The notes under the pieces are model-generated. The model searched no databases and was not told the origin of the DNA. It saw nothing but the letters and a program-made list of their open reading frames with translations. Below, piece by piece: positions 1 to 6,486 of a DNA stretch of 15,340 nucleotides. The DNA comes from Betaproteobacteria bacterium (GTDB lineage: Bacteria > Pseudomonadota > Gammaproteobacteria > Burkholderiales > SG8-41). Every line of letters starts with the position of its first letter. Position 1 is the stretch's first letter. The position numbers were made by a program, and so were the translations under genes. Location of the stretch: the NCBI GenBank assembly GCA_029883965.1, contig JAOUIN010000031.1, forward strand, positions 1 through 15,340, given 5' to 3'.

Positions 1-799
1 CGATCGCTGCCTTGGGCATTGCAATCGGGCCCATCAGCCCGTACCAGCCGGCGATCACGAAGCCCTTGTAACCCTGTTCGGACAGCGTCGGCACTTCCGC
101 TAATTGCGGGGTCCGCTTGGCCGTGGTCACTGCGAGTGCGCGCAGCCTGCCTGCCTTGATCTGCGGTATCGCTGCGCCCGGACCGGAGAACAGAGTCTGT
201 ACCTCGCCACCGACCGCGGCGGCTACCGAGGGCCCCGAGCCGCGATAGGGTATATGCGTCAGCTTTACCTTGGCGGTCTGGAAAAACGCCTCTTGCGCGA
301 CATGTGCGGTGACGTTGCCGGAGCCGAAATTAAGTGCGTTGGGTTTGCTTTGCGCGAGCTTGATGAATTCGGCGAGCGTACGCGCCTGAATGCTCGGATG
401 CACGGTCATGATGTAAGGCTGCTCGATCAATTGGCTGATACCGGCGAAATCCCGCGCCACGTTGAAACTCAACTTGGGCATCAACGCCGGTGCCACAGCG
501 GTGGCGCCGATTTCGGCGATCACCAGCGTATAGCCGTCGGGATTGGCCTGGGCGGCAATCGCGGTGCCCAGACTGCCCTGGGCGCCGCCGCGGTTGTCGA
601 TCAGAATCTGCTGGCCCAGCGTCGCACTCAGGCCCGGCTGCATCGTGCGCGATACCAGGTCAGTGCCGCCACCCGGCGGGAATGGCACGATCAGGCGTAT
701 CGGCTTGGTCGGATAGACGTCGGCCTGCGCGGCAAACGCACCGGTCGCCACGAACGAGGTCAGACAAACGGCGATGCCGGCTGAGAAGAGGCGGATCAT
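1..799 (-). CDS. Bug/TctC-family tripartite tricarboxylate transporter substrate-binding protein (3' end outside window)
   Basis: Reading the minus strand from the ATG at 799 gives 266 codons without a stop, to the window edge. The family is usually about 320 residues, so roughly the last 50 are missing. Residues 1-23 form a signal peptide (basic start, hydrophobic core, AFAA cleavage region). The mature start has the family motif YPTKPIRLIVPFPPGGGTD, followed by a GQQ..IDNRGGAQG segment and an IPYRGSGPS segment, all typical of Bug proteins. These are periplasmic receptors that pass small carboxylates or similar solutes to TctAB-type membrane permeases, though many are orphans with unknown ligand. 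No permease gene is visible here. A strong Shine-Dalgarno, AAGGAG (plus 808-813), sits 8 nt before the ATG and fixes the start. The gene is divergent from the HTH/aminotransferase unit. Family assignment is firm; the substrate is unknown. Confidence 0.93.
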   Translation of the reverse strand, partial: MIRLFSAGIAVCLTSFVATGAFAAQADVYPTKPIRLIVPFPPGGGTDLVSRTMQPGLSATLGQQILIDNRGGAQGSLGTAIAAQANPDGYTLVIAEIGATAVAPALMPKLSFNVARDFAGISQLIEQPYIMTVHPSIQARTLAEFIKLAQSKPNALNFGSGNVTAHVAQEAFFQTAKVKLTHIPYRGSGPSVAAAVGGEVQTLFSGPGAAIPQIKAGRLRALAVTTAKRTPQLAEVPTLSEQGYKGFVIAGWYGLMGPIAMPKAAI

Positions 800-944
800 G
801 CTGAAAGCTCCTTGTTTGTATTGGGGGATAAAAGCGTCACATTACCATGAGTCTGTTGCAATACCACGTTGGTTGATCATCAGCGTGACAAATAAAATTT
901 AATAAAAACAACAGGTTATCATTTTCTGTTTAGGCGAAACTGTC

Positions 945-973
945 TTGTCAAAATTAATTTGCCATGATACATT
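945..973 (+). promoter_or_regulatory. Putative sigma-70 promoter for the HTH/aminotransferase unit
   Basis: TTGTCA at 945-950 (5/6 match to TTGACA), a 17-nt spacer, and TACATT at 968-973 (4/6 match to TATAAT), in an AT-rich patch that contrasts with the flanking genes. Transcription would start near 980, about 40 nt before the ATG at 1022, so the HTH frame would be inside the transcript. The 222-nt gap 800-1021 otherwise holds only the ribosome binding site of the divergent Bug gene and AT-rich sequence. No good divergent promoter is evident. This is a pattern match only. Confidence 0.45.
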
Positions 974-1021
974 CCATGCACTTTCCGCAACCCCTTTACG
1001 CATTCCGCCCATCACGAACTC

Positions 1022-1288
1022 ATGAATTGCGCCACCCGACTCGTAGACATCTTCGGCAGCCAGGCTGAGGTTGCACGCCGCTTCAGTCTTGATCGCGCGG
1101 TCGTTAATCATTGGGTGAAGGTGGGATACGTGCCGGCGCGCTGGGCGATGGAAGTCGAGCAGGTCACCGCCGGGCAGATTACCGCGGTTGAGGTGCTCAA
1201 CGAAGCGACGGCATGCAAACCGCTGAAACTGAAATCACGCCCTGACGGTGAAAATTTAATTGATTCGACGTTAACCAGGAGTATCGCC
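1022..1288 (+). CDS. YdaS/Cro-like helix-turn-helix domain, in frame with and open into the downstream aminotransferase
   Basis: Eighty-nine codons from the ATG at 1022 lead, with no stop, into the aminotransferase start at 1289. Residues about 5-60 resemble small Cro/YdaS-type DNA-binding proteins: an FGSQAEVARRF helix, a short turn, a recognition helix DRAVVNHWVK, then GYVPARWAMEVEQVTAG. Residues about 61-89 are a polar linker with no recognisable domain. The frame is closed upstream by a TGA at 965-967, and there is no good Shine-Dalgarno before 1022. Two readings fit: a true 507-residue HTH-aminotransferase fusion, or a short autoregulatory HTH gene that lacks its own stop and overlaps the enzyme gene. 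Solo proteins of this type are about 60-90 residues, so the domain looks complete. The DNA-binding role is inferred from the fold only. Confidence 0.6.
1277..1281 (+). promoter_or_regulatory. Ribosome binding site deciding the internal aminotransferase start
   Basis: AGGAG lies 7 nt before the ATG at 1289, far better than anything before the ATG at 1022. It supports independent initiation of the enzyme inside the longer open frame. Confidence 0.75.
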
Positions 1289-2545
1289 ATGAATCCCTAT
1301 GCCCCCTCGAAACGCATCGGCTCTTTCCACCCGCCGCGCCGCACACTGATGGGGCCGGGCCCGACGGAGATCCATCCGCGCGTGCTGACCACCATGAGCC
1401 AGCCGGCGATCGGATATCTCGATCCGGTGTTCGTCGAAATGATGGACGAGCTCAAAGCACTGCTGCGCTACGCGTACCAGACCAAGAATCCGCTGACCTT
1501 CCCGATCTCCGGCCCCGGTTCGGTGGGCATGGAATACTGTTTCGTCAACCTGGTGAAGCCGGGTGACAAGGTGATCGTGTGCCGCAACGGCGTGTTCGGC
1601 GGCCGCATGATCGAGAACGTCGAGCGCTGCGGCGGCATTCCGGTCGTGGTCGAGGATCAGTGGGGCGAACCGGTCGATCCGCAGAAACTCGAAGACGCAC
1701 TGAAGAAAAATCCCGATGCGCGTGTGGTTGCATTTGTGCACGCCGAAACCTCCACCGGCGTGCTGTCGGATGCCAAAACTCTGGTCGCAATCGCGCACAA
1801 GTACAACGCGCTGACGATCGTCGACGCCGTGACTTCTCTCGGCGGCTCGCCGGTACTGGTCGACGAGTGGGGCATAGACGCCGCCTATTCCGCGAGCCAG
1901 AAGTGCCTGTCGTGCACGCCCGGCCTGTCGCCGGTGACGTTTTCGGAAAAAGTGGTCGACTATGTCAAAGCGCGCAAGGACAAGATCCACAGCTGGTTCA
2001 TGGACATGAACCTGCTGCTGGGCTACTGGGGCGAATCCACGCGCACCTATCATCACACTGCGCCGACGAATTCGCTGTTCGCGTTGCACGAGGCACTGCT
2101 GCTGATCCGTGAAGAAGGACTGGAAAATGCCTGGGCGCGCGTGCGGCGCGATCATGTCGCGCTCAAGGCCGGGATCGAAGCCATGGGCCTGAAGTTTTTC
2201 GTCAAGGAGCAGTACCAGATTCCGCAGATGAATGCCGCCGTGTGCCCCGAGGGCGTCAACGAAGCCGAAGTGCGCAAGCGCCTGTTGTCCGAGTTCAGCA
2301 TCGAGATCGGTGCCGGGTTGGGACCGCTGGCCGGCAAGATCTGGCGTTTCGGCCTGATGGGCTACTCCTGTCGTCCCGCCAACGTCATGCTGTGCCTGTC
2401 GGCGCTGGGTTCGGTGCTCGATGACATGGGATACCCCGTGCATGTCGGGGATGCCGAGGCCGCAGCGCATGGCGCGTACGCTGCGATGCACGCCGAGGAA
2501 GCGAAATCGAAGAAAAAGCGGGACGCAGTAAAAGCGGCAGCCTAG
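1289..2545 (+). CDS. Class V PLP-dependent aminotransferase (serine/alanine--glyoxylate type)
   Basis: The 418-residue product starts at 1289, chosen for the AGGAG site 7 nt upstream and because homologues begin close to the MGPGPTEIHPRVL motif (about residue 21). That motif, a GPGSVGME phosphate-binding region (about 75-82), VDAVTSLGG with the pyridine-binding Asp179, and SASQKCLS with the Schiff-base Lys205 place it in the alanine/serine-glyoxylate aminotransferase family of fold-type I PLP enzymes. These cytoplasmic enzymes move an amino group from serine, alanine or a similar donor to glyoxylate or another keto acid. The exact donor cannot be read from sequence. The C-terminus is Lys/Ala-rich (EEAKSKKKRDAVKAAA). 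A longer 507-residue form starting at 1022 with an N-terminal HTH domain is also open. A terminator follows directly. Confidence 0.9.
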   Translation: MNPYAPSKRIGSFHPPRRTLMGPGPTEIHPRVLTTMSQPAIGYLDPVFVEMMDELKALLRYAYQTKNPLTFPISGPGSVGMEYCFVNLVKPGDKVIVCRNGVFGGRMIENVERCGGIPVVVEDQWGEPVDPQKLEDALKKNPDARVVAFVHAETSTGVLSDAKTLVAIAHKYNALTIVDAVTSLGGSPVLVDEWGIDAAYSASQKCLSCTPGLSPVTFSEKVVDYVKARKDKIHSWFMDMNLLLGYWGESTRTYHHTAPTNSLFALHEALLLIREEGLENAWARVRRDHVALKAGIEAMGLKFFVKEQYQIPQMNAAVCPEGVNEAEVRKRLLSEFSIEIGAGLGPLAGKIWRFGLMGYSCRPANVMLCLSALGSVLDDMGYPVHVGDAEAAAHGAYAAMHAEEAKSKKKRDAVKAAA

Positions 2546-2566
2546 GTTCCTGTTTTATTCTGATTG

Positions 2567-2593
2567 ACGGCCGCCGCGGGCGGCCGTTTTTTT
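2567..2593 (+). terminator. Rho-independent terminator after the aminotransferase
   Basis: A perfect 9-bp GC-rich stem (ACGGCCGCC / GGCGGCCGT, loop GCG, 2567-2587) runs into seven T residues (2587-2593). It lies 21 nt after the stop, between convergent genes. The minus-strand side lacks a U-run, so it acts mainly on the plus strand. Confidence 0.9.
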
Positions 2594-2608
2594 GCGTCGC
2601 GCCCGACT

Positions 2609-3841
2609 TCAGATCAGCAGCGTGGCAAGGCCGAGCAACAGGCCCATGCTGACGACGTCGGTGGCCGTGGTCAGAAAAATGCTGGAGGCTGTTGCCGGAT
2701 CGAAGCCGAAACGTTTCAGCGTCAGCGGAACCATGGCGCCGGAAATCCCGCTCGCGACACAACTGCCGATCAGCGCAACCCAGACCACGAAGCTGAGCAA
2801 CAGCGCGTTGGGATTGTGCTGATAGGTCGCGACAATGAACATGCCGAGCGCGGCAACCAGTCCCGTAAACGCACCGTTCAACGCGCCCAGCCACGCTTCC
2901 TTGATGACCAGTGCGCGTTCCTGCCCGGCTTTCAGTTCGCCCAGCGTCATGCCGCGCAACGTCACGGCAAGTGCCTGGCAGCCGGTGTTGCCGGACTGAC
3001 CGGCCAGCACCGGCAGGAACAATGCAAGTATCACCAGGCGGTCCACGGTATCCTGGAATATGGCGACGACCGCGCCGGCAACGAACGCTGTGGCGAGGTT
3101 GATCTGCAACCACGGGTGGCGAAACCGGAAGCTGCTTTTCAGCGGTGTGGCCAGTCGTTCCTCCTTCTCCACGCCGACCATGCTGCCGACCTGCGCCGTG
3201 ATCTCGAAGGCCTGTTCCTCGAACATCGTCTGTCCGCGTACCAGTCCAAGCAGAACCCCGTTCCTGTCACACACCGGATATACGGGGTAATGGCGATCCA
3301 GCACCAGCTTCATCGCGCCGGCCAGCTCCAGATCGGGTGAAAGGCAAAACGCGTTGCGCAACATGATGGATTCGAGCGATGCCTGATCGTCAGCGAACAG
3401 CAGATCGCGCATCGTGACAATGCCGAGCATCTTGCCGGCGCCGTCGACGATATACCCGTAGGTGATAAACGTCGTACGTACCAGCGGACGCAGCTGCTCA
3501 ACGGTGTCGCGCACCGACAGGTCCGGGCGAAACACGGCCCGTACCGGCTCCATCATGCGTCCGATGGTGCCGGTCGCGAACTTTCCGTTGACACGCCATT
3601 GCGCGACAGTAGCCGCAGGTGCGGCGTGCATGATCCCGTCGACCAGCCCGCCGGGCAGTTCGGCGATGATGTCCTGGGTCAGTGCGGGTGGCAGATCCTG
3701 CAGTACCTGCGCAATCCTGGAAGCCGGATATTCCGCCAGCATGTCGGCGGCTTCGCCGGGCGCGCGTGCCTTGGCGGCACGCGCCAGTTCGCGCCGCTCC
3801 GGGTCCGCTACCTGCGTACCGTTGTTGTGGTCTTCCTGCAC
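2609..3841 (-). CDS. mgtE: Magnesium transporter MgtE
   Basis: The 410-residue product from GTG 3841 (family usually about 450) is a Mg2+-gated Mg2+ channel of the inner membrane. In order: a helical N domain (about 1-105, with AEYPASRIAQVLQDLPP), two CBS domains (about 110-230, with RTTFITYGYIVDGAGKMLGIV and HYPVYPVCDRNGVLLGLV), a plug helix, then about five membrane helices. The channel carries the family motif FLPVLAGQSGNTGCQALAV and a last-helix TTATDVV whose Asp matches the Mg-binding Asp of characterised MgtE. The open frame extends to an ATG at 3913, but a TATACT -10 box lies between 3913 and 3841, and a G-rich site (ACGGGGGAC) precedes the GTG, so the GTG is preferred. It is monocistronic or weakly linked to metF upstream. 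Confidence 0.9.
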   Translation of the reverse strand: MQEDHNNGTQVADPERRELARAAKARAPGEAADMLAEYPASRIAQVLQDLPPALTQDIIAELPGGLVDGIMHAAPAATVAQWRVNGKFATGTIGRMMEPVRAVFRPDLSVRDTVEQLRPLVRTTFITYGYIVDGAGKMLGIVTMRDLLFADDQASLESIMLRNAFCLSPDLELAGAMKLVLDRHYPVYPVCDRNGVLLGLVRGQTMFEEQAFEITAQVGSMVGVEKEERLATPLKSSFRFRHPWLQINLATAFVAGAVVAIFQDTVDRLVILALFLPVLAGQSGNTGCQALAVTLRGMTLGELKAGQERALVIKEAWLGALNGAFTGLVAALGMFIVATYQHNPNALLLSFVVWVALIGSCVASGISGAMVPLTLKRFGFDPATASSIFLTTATDVVSMGLLLGLATLLI

Positions 3842-3881
3842 GATGTCCCCCGTAAGCAGTTCGTGAGATTGCGCTAACGGG

Positions 3882-3904
3882 AGTATAGCCACGGACCGCG
3901 TGGC
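3882..3904 (-). promoter_or_regulatory. Putative mgtE promoter with overlapping inverted repeat
   Basis: On the minus strand TATACT (plus 3882-3887) is a good -10 box about 40 nt before the GTG start of mgtE. Directly upstream lies a perfect 6-bp inverted repeat, GCCACG-5 nt-CGTGGC (3888-3904), in the spacer between -10 and any -35; no convincing -35 is present. It may be an operator, or the hairpin may only mark the end of metF transcription, though it lacks a U-run. Confidence 0.4.
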
Positions 3905-3926
3905 CTGGCGCAACTTTGCGTCGGAA

Positions 3927-4778
3927 CTAGAGGCCGAGCCGTTGCCAGATGGTGCTGGTCAGCCCCGCCTGGTTCATGGTGTAGAAATGCAGCCCCGGTG
4001 CTCCGGCCGTAAGCAGGTCGTCGCACAGTCGCGTCACGACATCGAGACCGAAGGCGCGGATAGACGCGGTGTCGTCGCCATAGCCTTCGAGCTTGAGCCG
4101 GATCCAGCGCGGGATCTCCGCGCCGCAGGCATCGGAGAAGCGCGCCAGTTGCGAGAAGCGGCCGATCGGCATGATGCCCGGGACGATGGGCAGACTGAGT
4201 CCCATCGCGTCGCATTCATCGACGAAGTGGAAATAGCCGTCGGTATTGTAAAAATACTGCGTGATGGCGGAATCTGCGCCGGCTTCGATCTTGCGCTTGA
4301 AATTCAGCAGGTCATCCTGCGCGCTGCGCGCCTGCGGGTGGTACTCCGGATAGGCGGCGACATCGATGTGGAATTGATCGCCGAATTCAGTGCGGATAAA
4401 TGCCACTAGTTCGTTGGCATACTGGAAATCGCCCGCAGATGCCGTGCCGGAAGGCAGGTCGCCGCGTAGCGCAACCAGATGGCGAATGCCGTGCTCGCGG
4501 TATTCGTGCAGGATTTCGCGTATATCGTCGCGCGATGAACCTATGCACGAGATGTGCGGCGCGGCAGCGTGCCCGGCGCTGCGCAGATCGAGCACTGCGC
4601 GCAACGTACGCTCGCGCGTCGAACCGCCGGCGCCGTAGGTGACCGAAAAGAACTTCGGCTTCAGTTGCGCCAGCTGCTTGGCGGTCTGCGCGAGCTTCTC
4701 CATGCCTTCCGGCGTGTTCGGCGGGAAGAACTCGAAACTGAAGGTTCTCTGAAATTTTTTCTGTGATTCCATGGACAT
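3927..4778 (-). CDS. metF: 5,10-methylenetetrahydrofolate reductase
   Basis: The 283-residue product matches the usual length of bacterial MetF. It reduces 5,10-methylene-THF to 5-methyl-THF using a flavin, supplying the methyl group for methionine synthesis in the cytoplasm. Family marks seen are SFEFFPPNTPEG near the N-terminus with its catalytic Glu, SVTYGAGGSTRERT, LRGDLP (about 105), AYPEYHPQA, ITQYFYN and VPGIMPI. It starts 56 nt after the ahcY stop on the same strand, so it is probably in an ahcY-metF operon and should share the SAH-responsive control of ahcY. The start could be either of two Met codons (4778 or 4772). Neither has a clear Shine-Dalgarno, and a long-loop hairpin ends 2 nt before the first. 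Confidence 0.96.
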   Translation of the reverse strand: MSMESQKKFQRTFSFEFFPPNTPEGMEKLAQTAKQLAQLKPKFFSVTYGAGGSTRERTLRAVLDLRSAGHAAAPHISCIGSSRDDIREILHEYREHGIRHLVALRGDLPSGTASAGDFQYANELVAFIRTEFGDQFHIDVAAYPEYHPQARSAQDDLLNFKRKIEAGADSAITQYFYNTDGYFHFVDECDAMGLSLPIVPGIMPIGRFSQLARFSDACGAEIPRWIRLKLEGYGDDTASIRAFGLDVVTRLCDDLLTAGAPGLHFYTMNQAGLTSTIWQRLGL

Positions 4779-4780
4779 GG

Positions 4781-4823
4781 GCGCCGGTCAGGGTTGCAGT
4801 AAATTCTACCCCCGGACCGGCGC
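4781..4823 (-). repeat. Perfect 9-bp inverted repeat in the ahcY-metF gap, abutting the metF start
   Basis: GCGCCGGTC (plus 4781-4789) and GACCGGCGC (4815-4823) are perfect inverted copies with a 25-nt loop. In the ahcY-metF transcript the 3' arm would cover the -3 to -11 region of metF, where a Shine-Dalgarno is expected. There is no U-run on the minus strand, so it is not an intrinsic terminator there. It may limit metF translation or protect ahcY mRNA; the function is inferred. Confidence 0.55.
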
Positions 4824-4834
4824 TGTTTTCCTGG

Positions 4835-6238
4835 TCAATAACGGTAGTGTTCCGGCTTGAACGGGCCGTCCACGGGCATCTGCAGGTAGTTGGCCTGCTT
4901 CTCGTTGAGCACGGTCAGGTCCACACCGAGTTTTTTCAGATGCAGGCGCGCGACCTTCTCGTCGAGCTGCTTGGGCAGTACGTAGACCTTGTTTTCGTAT
5001 TTGTCGCCCTGCGTGTACAGCTCGATCTGCGCCAGCGTCTGGTTGGTGAACGAGTTGGACATCACGAATGACGGGTGGCCGGTGCCGCAGCCCAGGTTCA
5101 CCAGCCGGCCTTCGGCCAGGATGATCAACCGCTTGCCGTCGGGGAAAATCACGTGATCCACCTGCGGCTTGATGTTCTCCCATTTGTACTTTTTCAGACT
5201 GGCAATTTCGATCTCGGAATCGAAGTGGCCGATGTTGCAGACTATGGTGTTGTGCCGCATGTTTTTCATGTGGTCATGCGTGATTACGCCCAGATTGCCG
5301 GTGCAGGTCACGAAAATGTCGGCCTTGTCGGCCGCATATTCCATGGTCACCACGCGGAAACCTTCCATCGCCGCCTGCAGCGCGCAGATCGGGTCGATTT
5401 CGGTGACCCATACCTGTGCGGACAGGGCGCGCAGCGCCTCTGCGCTGCCTTTGCCGACGTCACCGTAACCGCAAACCACCGCAACTTTGCCGGCGATCAT
5501 CACATCGGTGGCGCGCTTGATCGCATCGACCAGCGATTCGCGACAGCCGTAGAGGTTATCGAACTTGGACTTGGTGACCGAATCATTGACGTTGATTGCC
5601 GGGAACGGCAGGCGCCCTTCCTTGGCCATCTGGTAGAGGCGGTGCACACCGGTGGTCGTCTCTTCGGTGACGCCCTGGATGTTCTTCTCGATCTTCGAAT
5701 AGAAGCCGGGCTTTTCCTTCAGCGTCTTGCGCATCGCGGCGAACAGGATCACTTCTTCCTCATTCGTGCCCTCGGGCGGCTGCGTCTTGTTGCGCTCGTG
5801 CTGGGCGCCCAGCGTGATCAGCAGCGTCGCATCGCCACCGTCGTCGAGGATCATGTTGGGCGTCCCGCCGTCGCTCCATTCGAAGATGCGGTGGGTATAT
5901 TCCCAGTAGTCTTCCAGCGTTTCGCCCTTGTAGGCGAACACCGGAATGCCGCTTGCGGCGATCGCGGCGGCGGCATGATCCTGCGTGGAGAAAATGTTGC
6001 ACGACGCCCAGCGGATGTCGGCGCCGAGATCCGCCAGGGTCTCGATCAGCACCGCGGTCTGGATGGTCATGTGCAGCGAGCCGGCAATACGCGCGCCCTT
6101 GAGCGGCTTCTTGCCCTTGTATTCCTCGCGCAGCGCCATCAGTCCGGGCATTTCGGTCTCGGCGATGGCGATTTCCTTGCGGCCGAATTCGGCCAGTTTG
6201 ATGTCGGCGACTTTGTAGTCGGTGGCTTTTGCGTTCAT
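4835..6238 (-). CDS. ahcY: Adenosylhomocysteinase (S-adenosyl-L-homocysteine hydrolase)
   Basis: The 467-residue product hydrolyses S-adenosylhomocysteine to adenosine and homocysteine with bound NAD, removing a product that inhibits methyltransferases. Key segments: SLHMTIQTAVLIETL, the signature ASCNIFSTQDHAAAAIA, NVNDSVTKSKFDN (substrate Lys/Asp), the NAD-binding GYGDVGKGSAEALR, HDHMKNMRHN, and the conserved C-terminal KPEHYRY. The length fits the longer proteobacterial form, which carries an internal insertion. The start at 6238 is fixed by AGGAG (plus 6247-6251) 8 nt upstream. An upstream ATG at 6376 would add 46 residues encoded by the riboswitch leader and is rejected. The leader holds two SAH aptamers and one intrinsic terminator, so expression should rise with SAH. 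metF follows. Confidence 0.97.
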   Translation of the reverse strand: MNAKATDYKVADIKLAEFGRKEIAIAETEMPGLMALREEYKGKKPLKGARIAGSLHMTIQTAVLIETLADLGADIRWASCNIFSTQDHAAAAIAASGIPVFAYKGETLEDYWEYTHRIFEWSDGGTPNMILDDGGDATLLITLGAQHERNKTQPPEGTNEEEVILFAAMRKTLKEKPGFYSKIEKNIQGVTEETTTGVHRLYQMAKEGRLPFPAINVNDSVTKSKFDNLYGCRESLVDAIKRATDVMIAGKVAVVCGYGDVGKGSAEALRALSAQVWVTEIDPICALQAAMEGFRVVTMEYAADKADIFVTCTGNLGVITHDHMKNMRHNTIVCNIGHFDSEIEIASLKKYKWENIKPQVDHVIFPDGKRLIILAEGRLVNLGCGTGHPSFVMSNSFTNQTLAQIELYTQGDKYENKVYVLPKQLDEKVARLHLKKLGVDLTVLNEKQANYLQMPVDGPFKPEHYRY

Positions 6239-6257
6239 TGTTGCAACTCCTGAATGT

Positions 6258-6348
6258 GGGGGCGCGGTTACCGTTGATGCCGCCCGAGCCTGGCCGGTAA
6301 ACGGGGGTAAACGCTTCAGACCCGCCCGGTCGCAGCGCCCCTCGGGGG
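6258..6348 (-). promoter_or_regulatory. SAH riboswitch-like aptamer, copy 2 (proximal to ahcY)
   Basis: Read on the minus strand, this leader segment has the SAH-riboswitch layout: P1 strand CCCGAG (6346-6341), then GGGCGCTGCGACC, a variable P2 arm, CCAGG, the P1 partner CTCGGG (6288-6283), CATCAACGG, and a 3' strand GCGCCC (6265-6260) that can pair with GGGCGC (6340-6335) to form the pseudoknot. Compared with copy 1, six extra bases lie between AACG and the 3' strand, and the P2 arm is longer. It ends about 7 nt before the AGGAG of ahcY, so any control is more likely over translation than termination. No competing hairpin is obvious. The family is known to bind SAH and turn ahcY on; activity of this divergent copy is inferred. 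Confidence 0.75.
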
Positions 6349-6387
6349 CACGCATGTCGAAATTACAAACCTGCAAACCATTTCTGC

Positions 6388-6422
6388 AAAAGAAAACGCT
6401 CGCACCATTTCTGGTGCGAGCG
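6388..6422 (-). terminator. Intrinsic terminator in the ahcY leader, competing with SAH aptamer 1
   Basis: On the minus strand CGCTCGCACC (6422-6413), loop AGAAAT, GGTGCGAGCG (6406-6397) forms a perfect 10-bp stem, followed by TTTTCTTTT (6396-6388). The first five bases of its 5' arm, CGCTC, are also the 3' pseudoknot strand of aptamer 1. Forming the aptamer should therefore block the terminator, and the reverse. It may also end metK transcripts. Confidence 0.92.
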
Positions 6423-6480
6423 CCGTTGATACTTGCTGAGCCTGGCCGGGATTCAAACCCGGTCGCAACGCTCCTCAGCG
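6418..6480 (-). promoter_or_regulatory. SAH riboswitch aptamer, copy 1 (promoter-proximal)
   Basis: On the minus strand: P1 GCTGAG (6479-6474) pairs with CTCAGC (6440-6435). Between them are GAGCGTTGCGACC, a compact hairpin CCGGG-7 nt-CCCGG, and CCAGG. After P1 come ATCAACGG and CGCTC (6422-6418), which can pair with GAGCG (6473-6469) as the pseudoknot. Order and conserved blocks match the known SAH riboswitch upstream of ahcY in Proteobacteria. The 3' pseudoknot strand is shared with the following intrinsic terminator, giving a transcriptional ON switch: SAH bound, terminator blocked, ahcY transcribed. The ligand is known for the family; the mechanism here is read from base pairing only. Confidence 0.9.
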
Positions 6481-6486
6481 GGGCGG

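Noticed and set aside
4781..4830. Plus-strand terminator (GC-rich hairpin followed by TGTTTT)
   Set aside because: No plus-strand gene ends here, the loop is 25 nt and the T-run is short. It makes more sense as a structure in the ahcY-metF mRNA.
5075..6253. Long plus-strand open frame antisense to ahcY (392 codons), and similar antisense frames over the aminotransferase and mgtE
   Set aside because: Composition is atypical for a protein and no family motif is seen. These are shadow frames caused by GC-biased third codon positions in the real genes.
6239..6376. A longer AhcY start (46 extra residues) from an ATG at 6376
   Set aside because: The extension is encoded entirely by the riboswitch leader, has no homology to AhcY, and the ATG at 6238 has a proper AGGAG site.
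6445..6466. TpsiC-arm-like hairpin (GGTTTGAATCCCG on the minus strand), suggesting a tRNA 3' half
   Set aside because: No acceptor, D or anticodon arms surround it. The hairpin is the P2 arm of SAH aptamer 1, flanked by conserved aptamer blocks.
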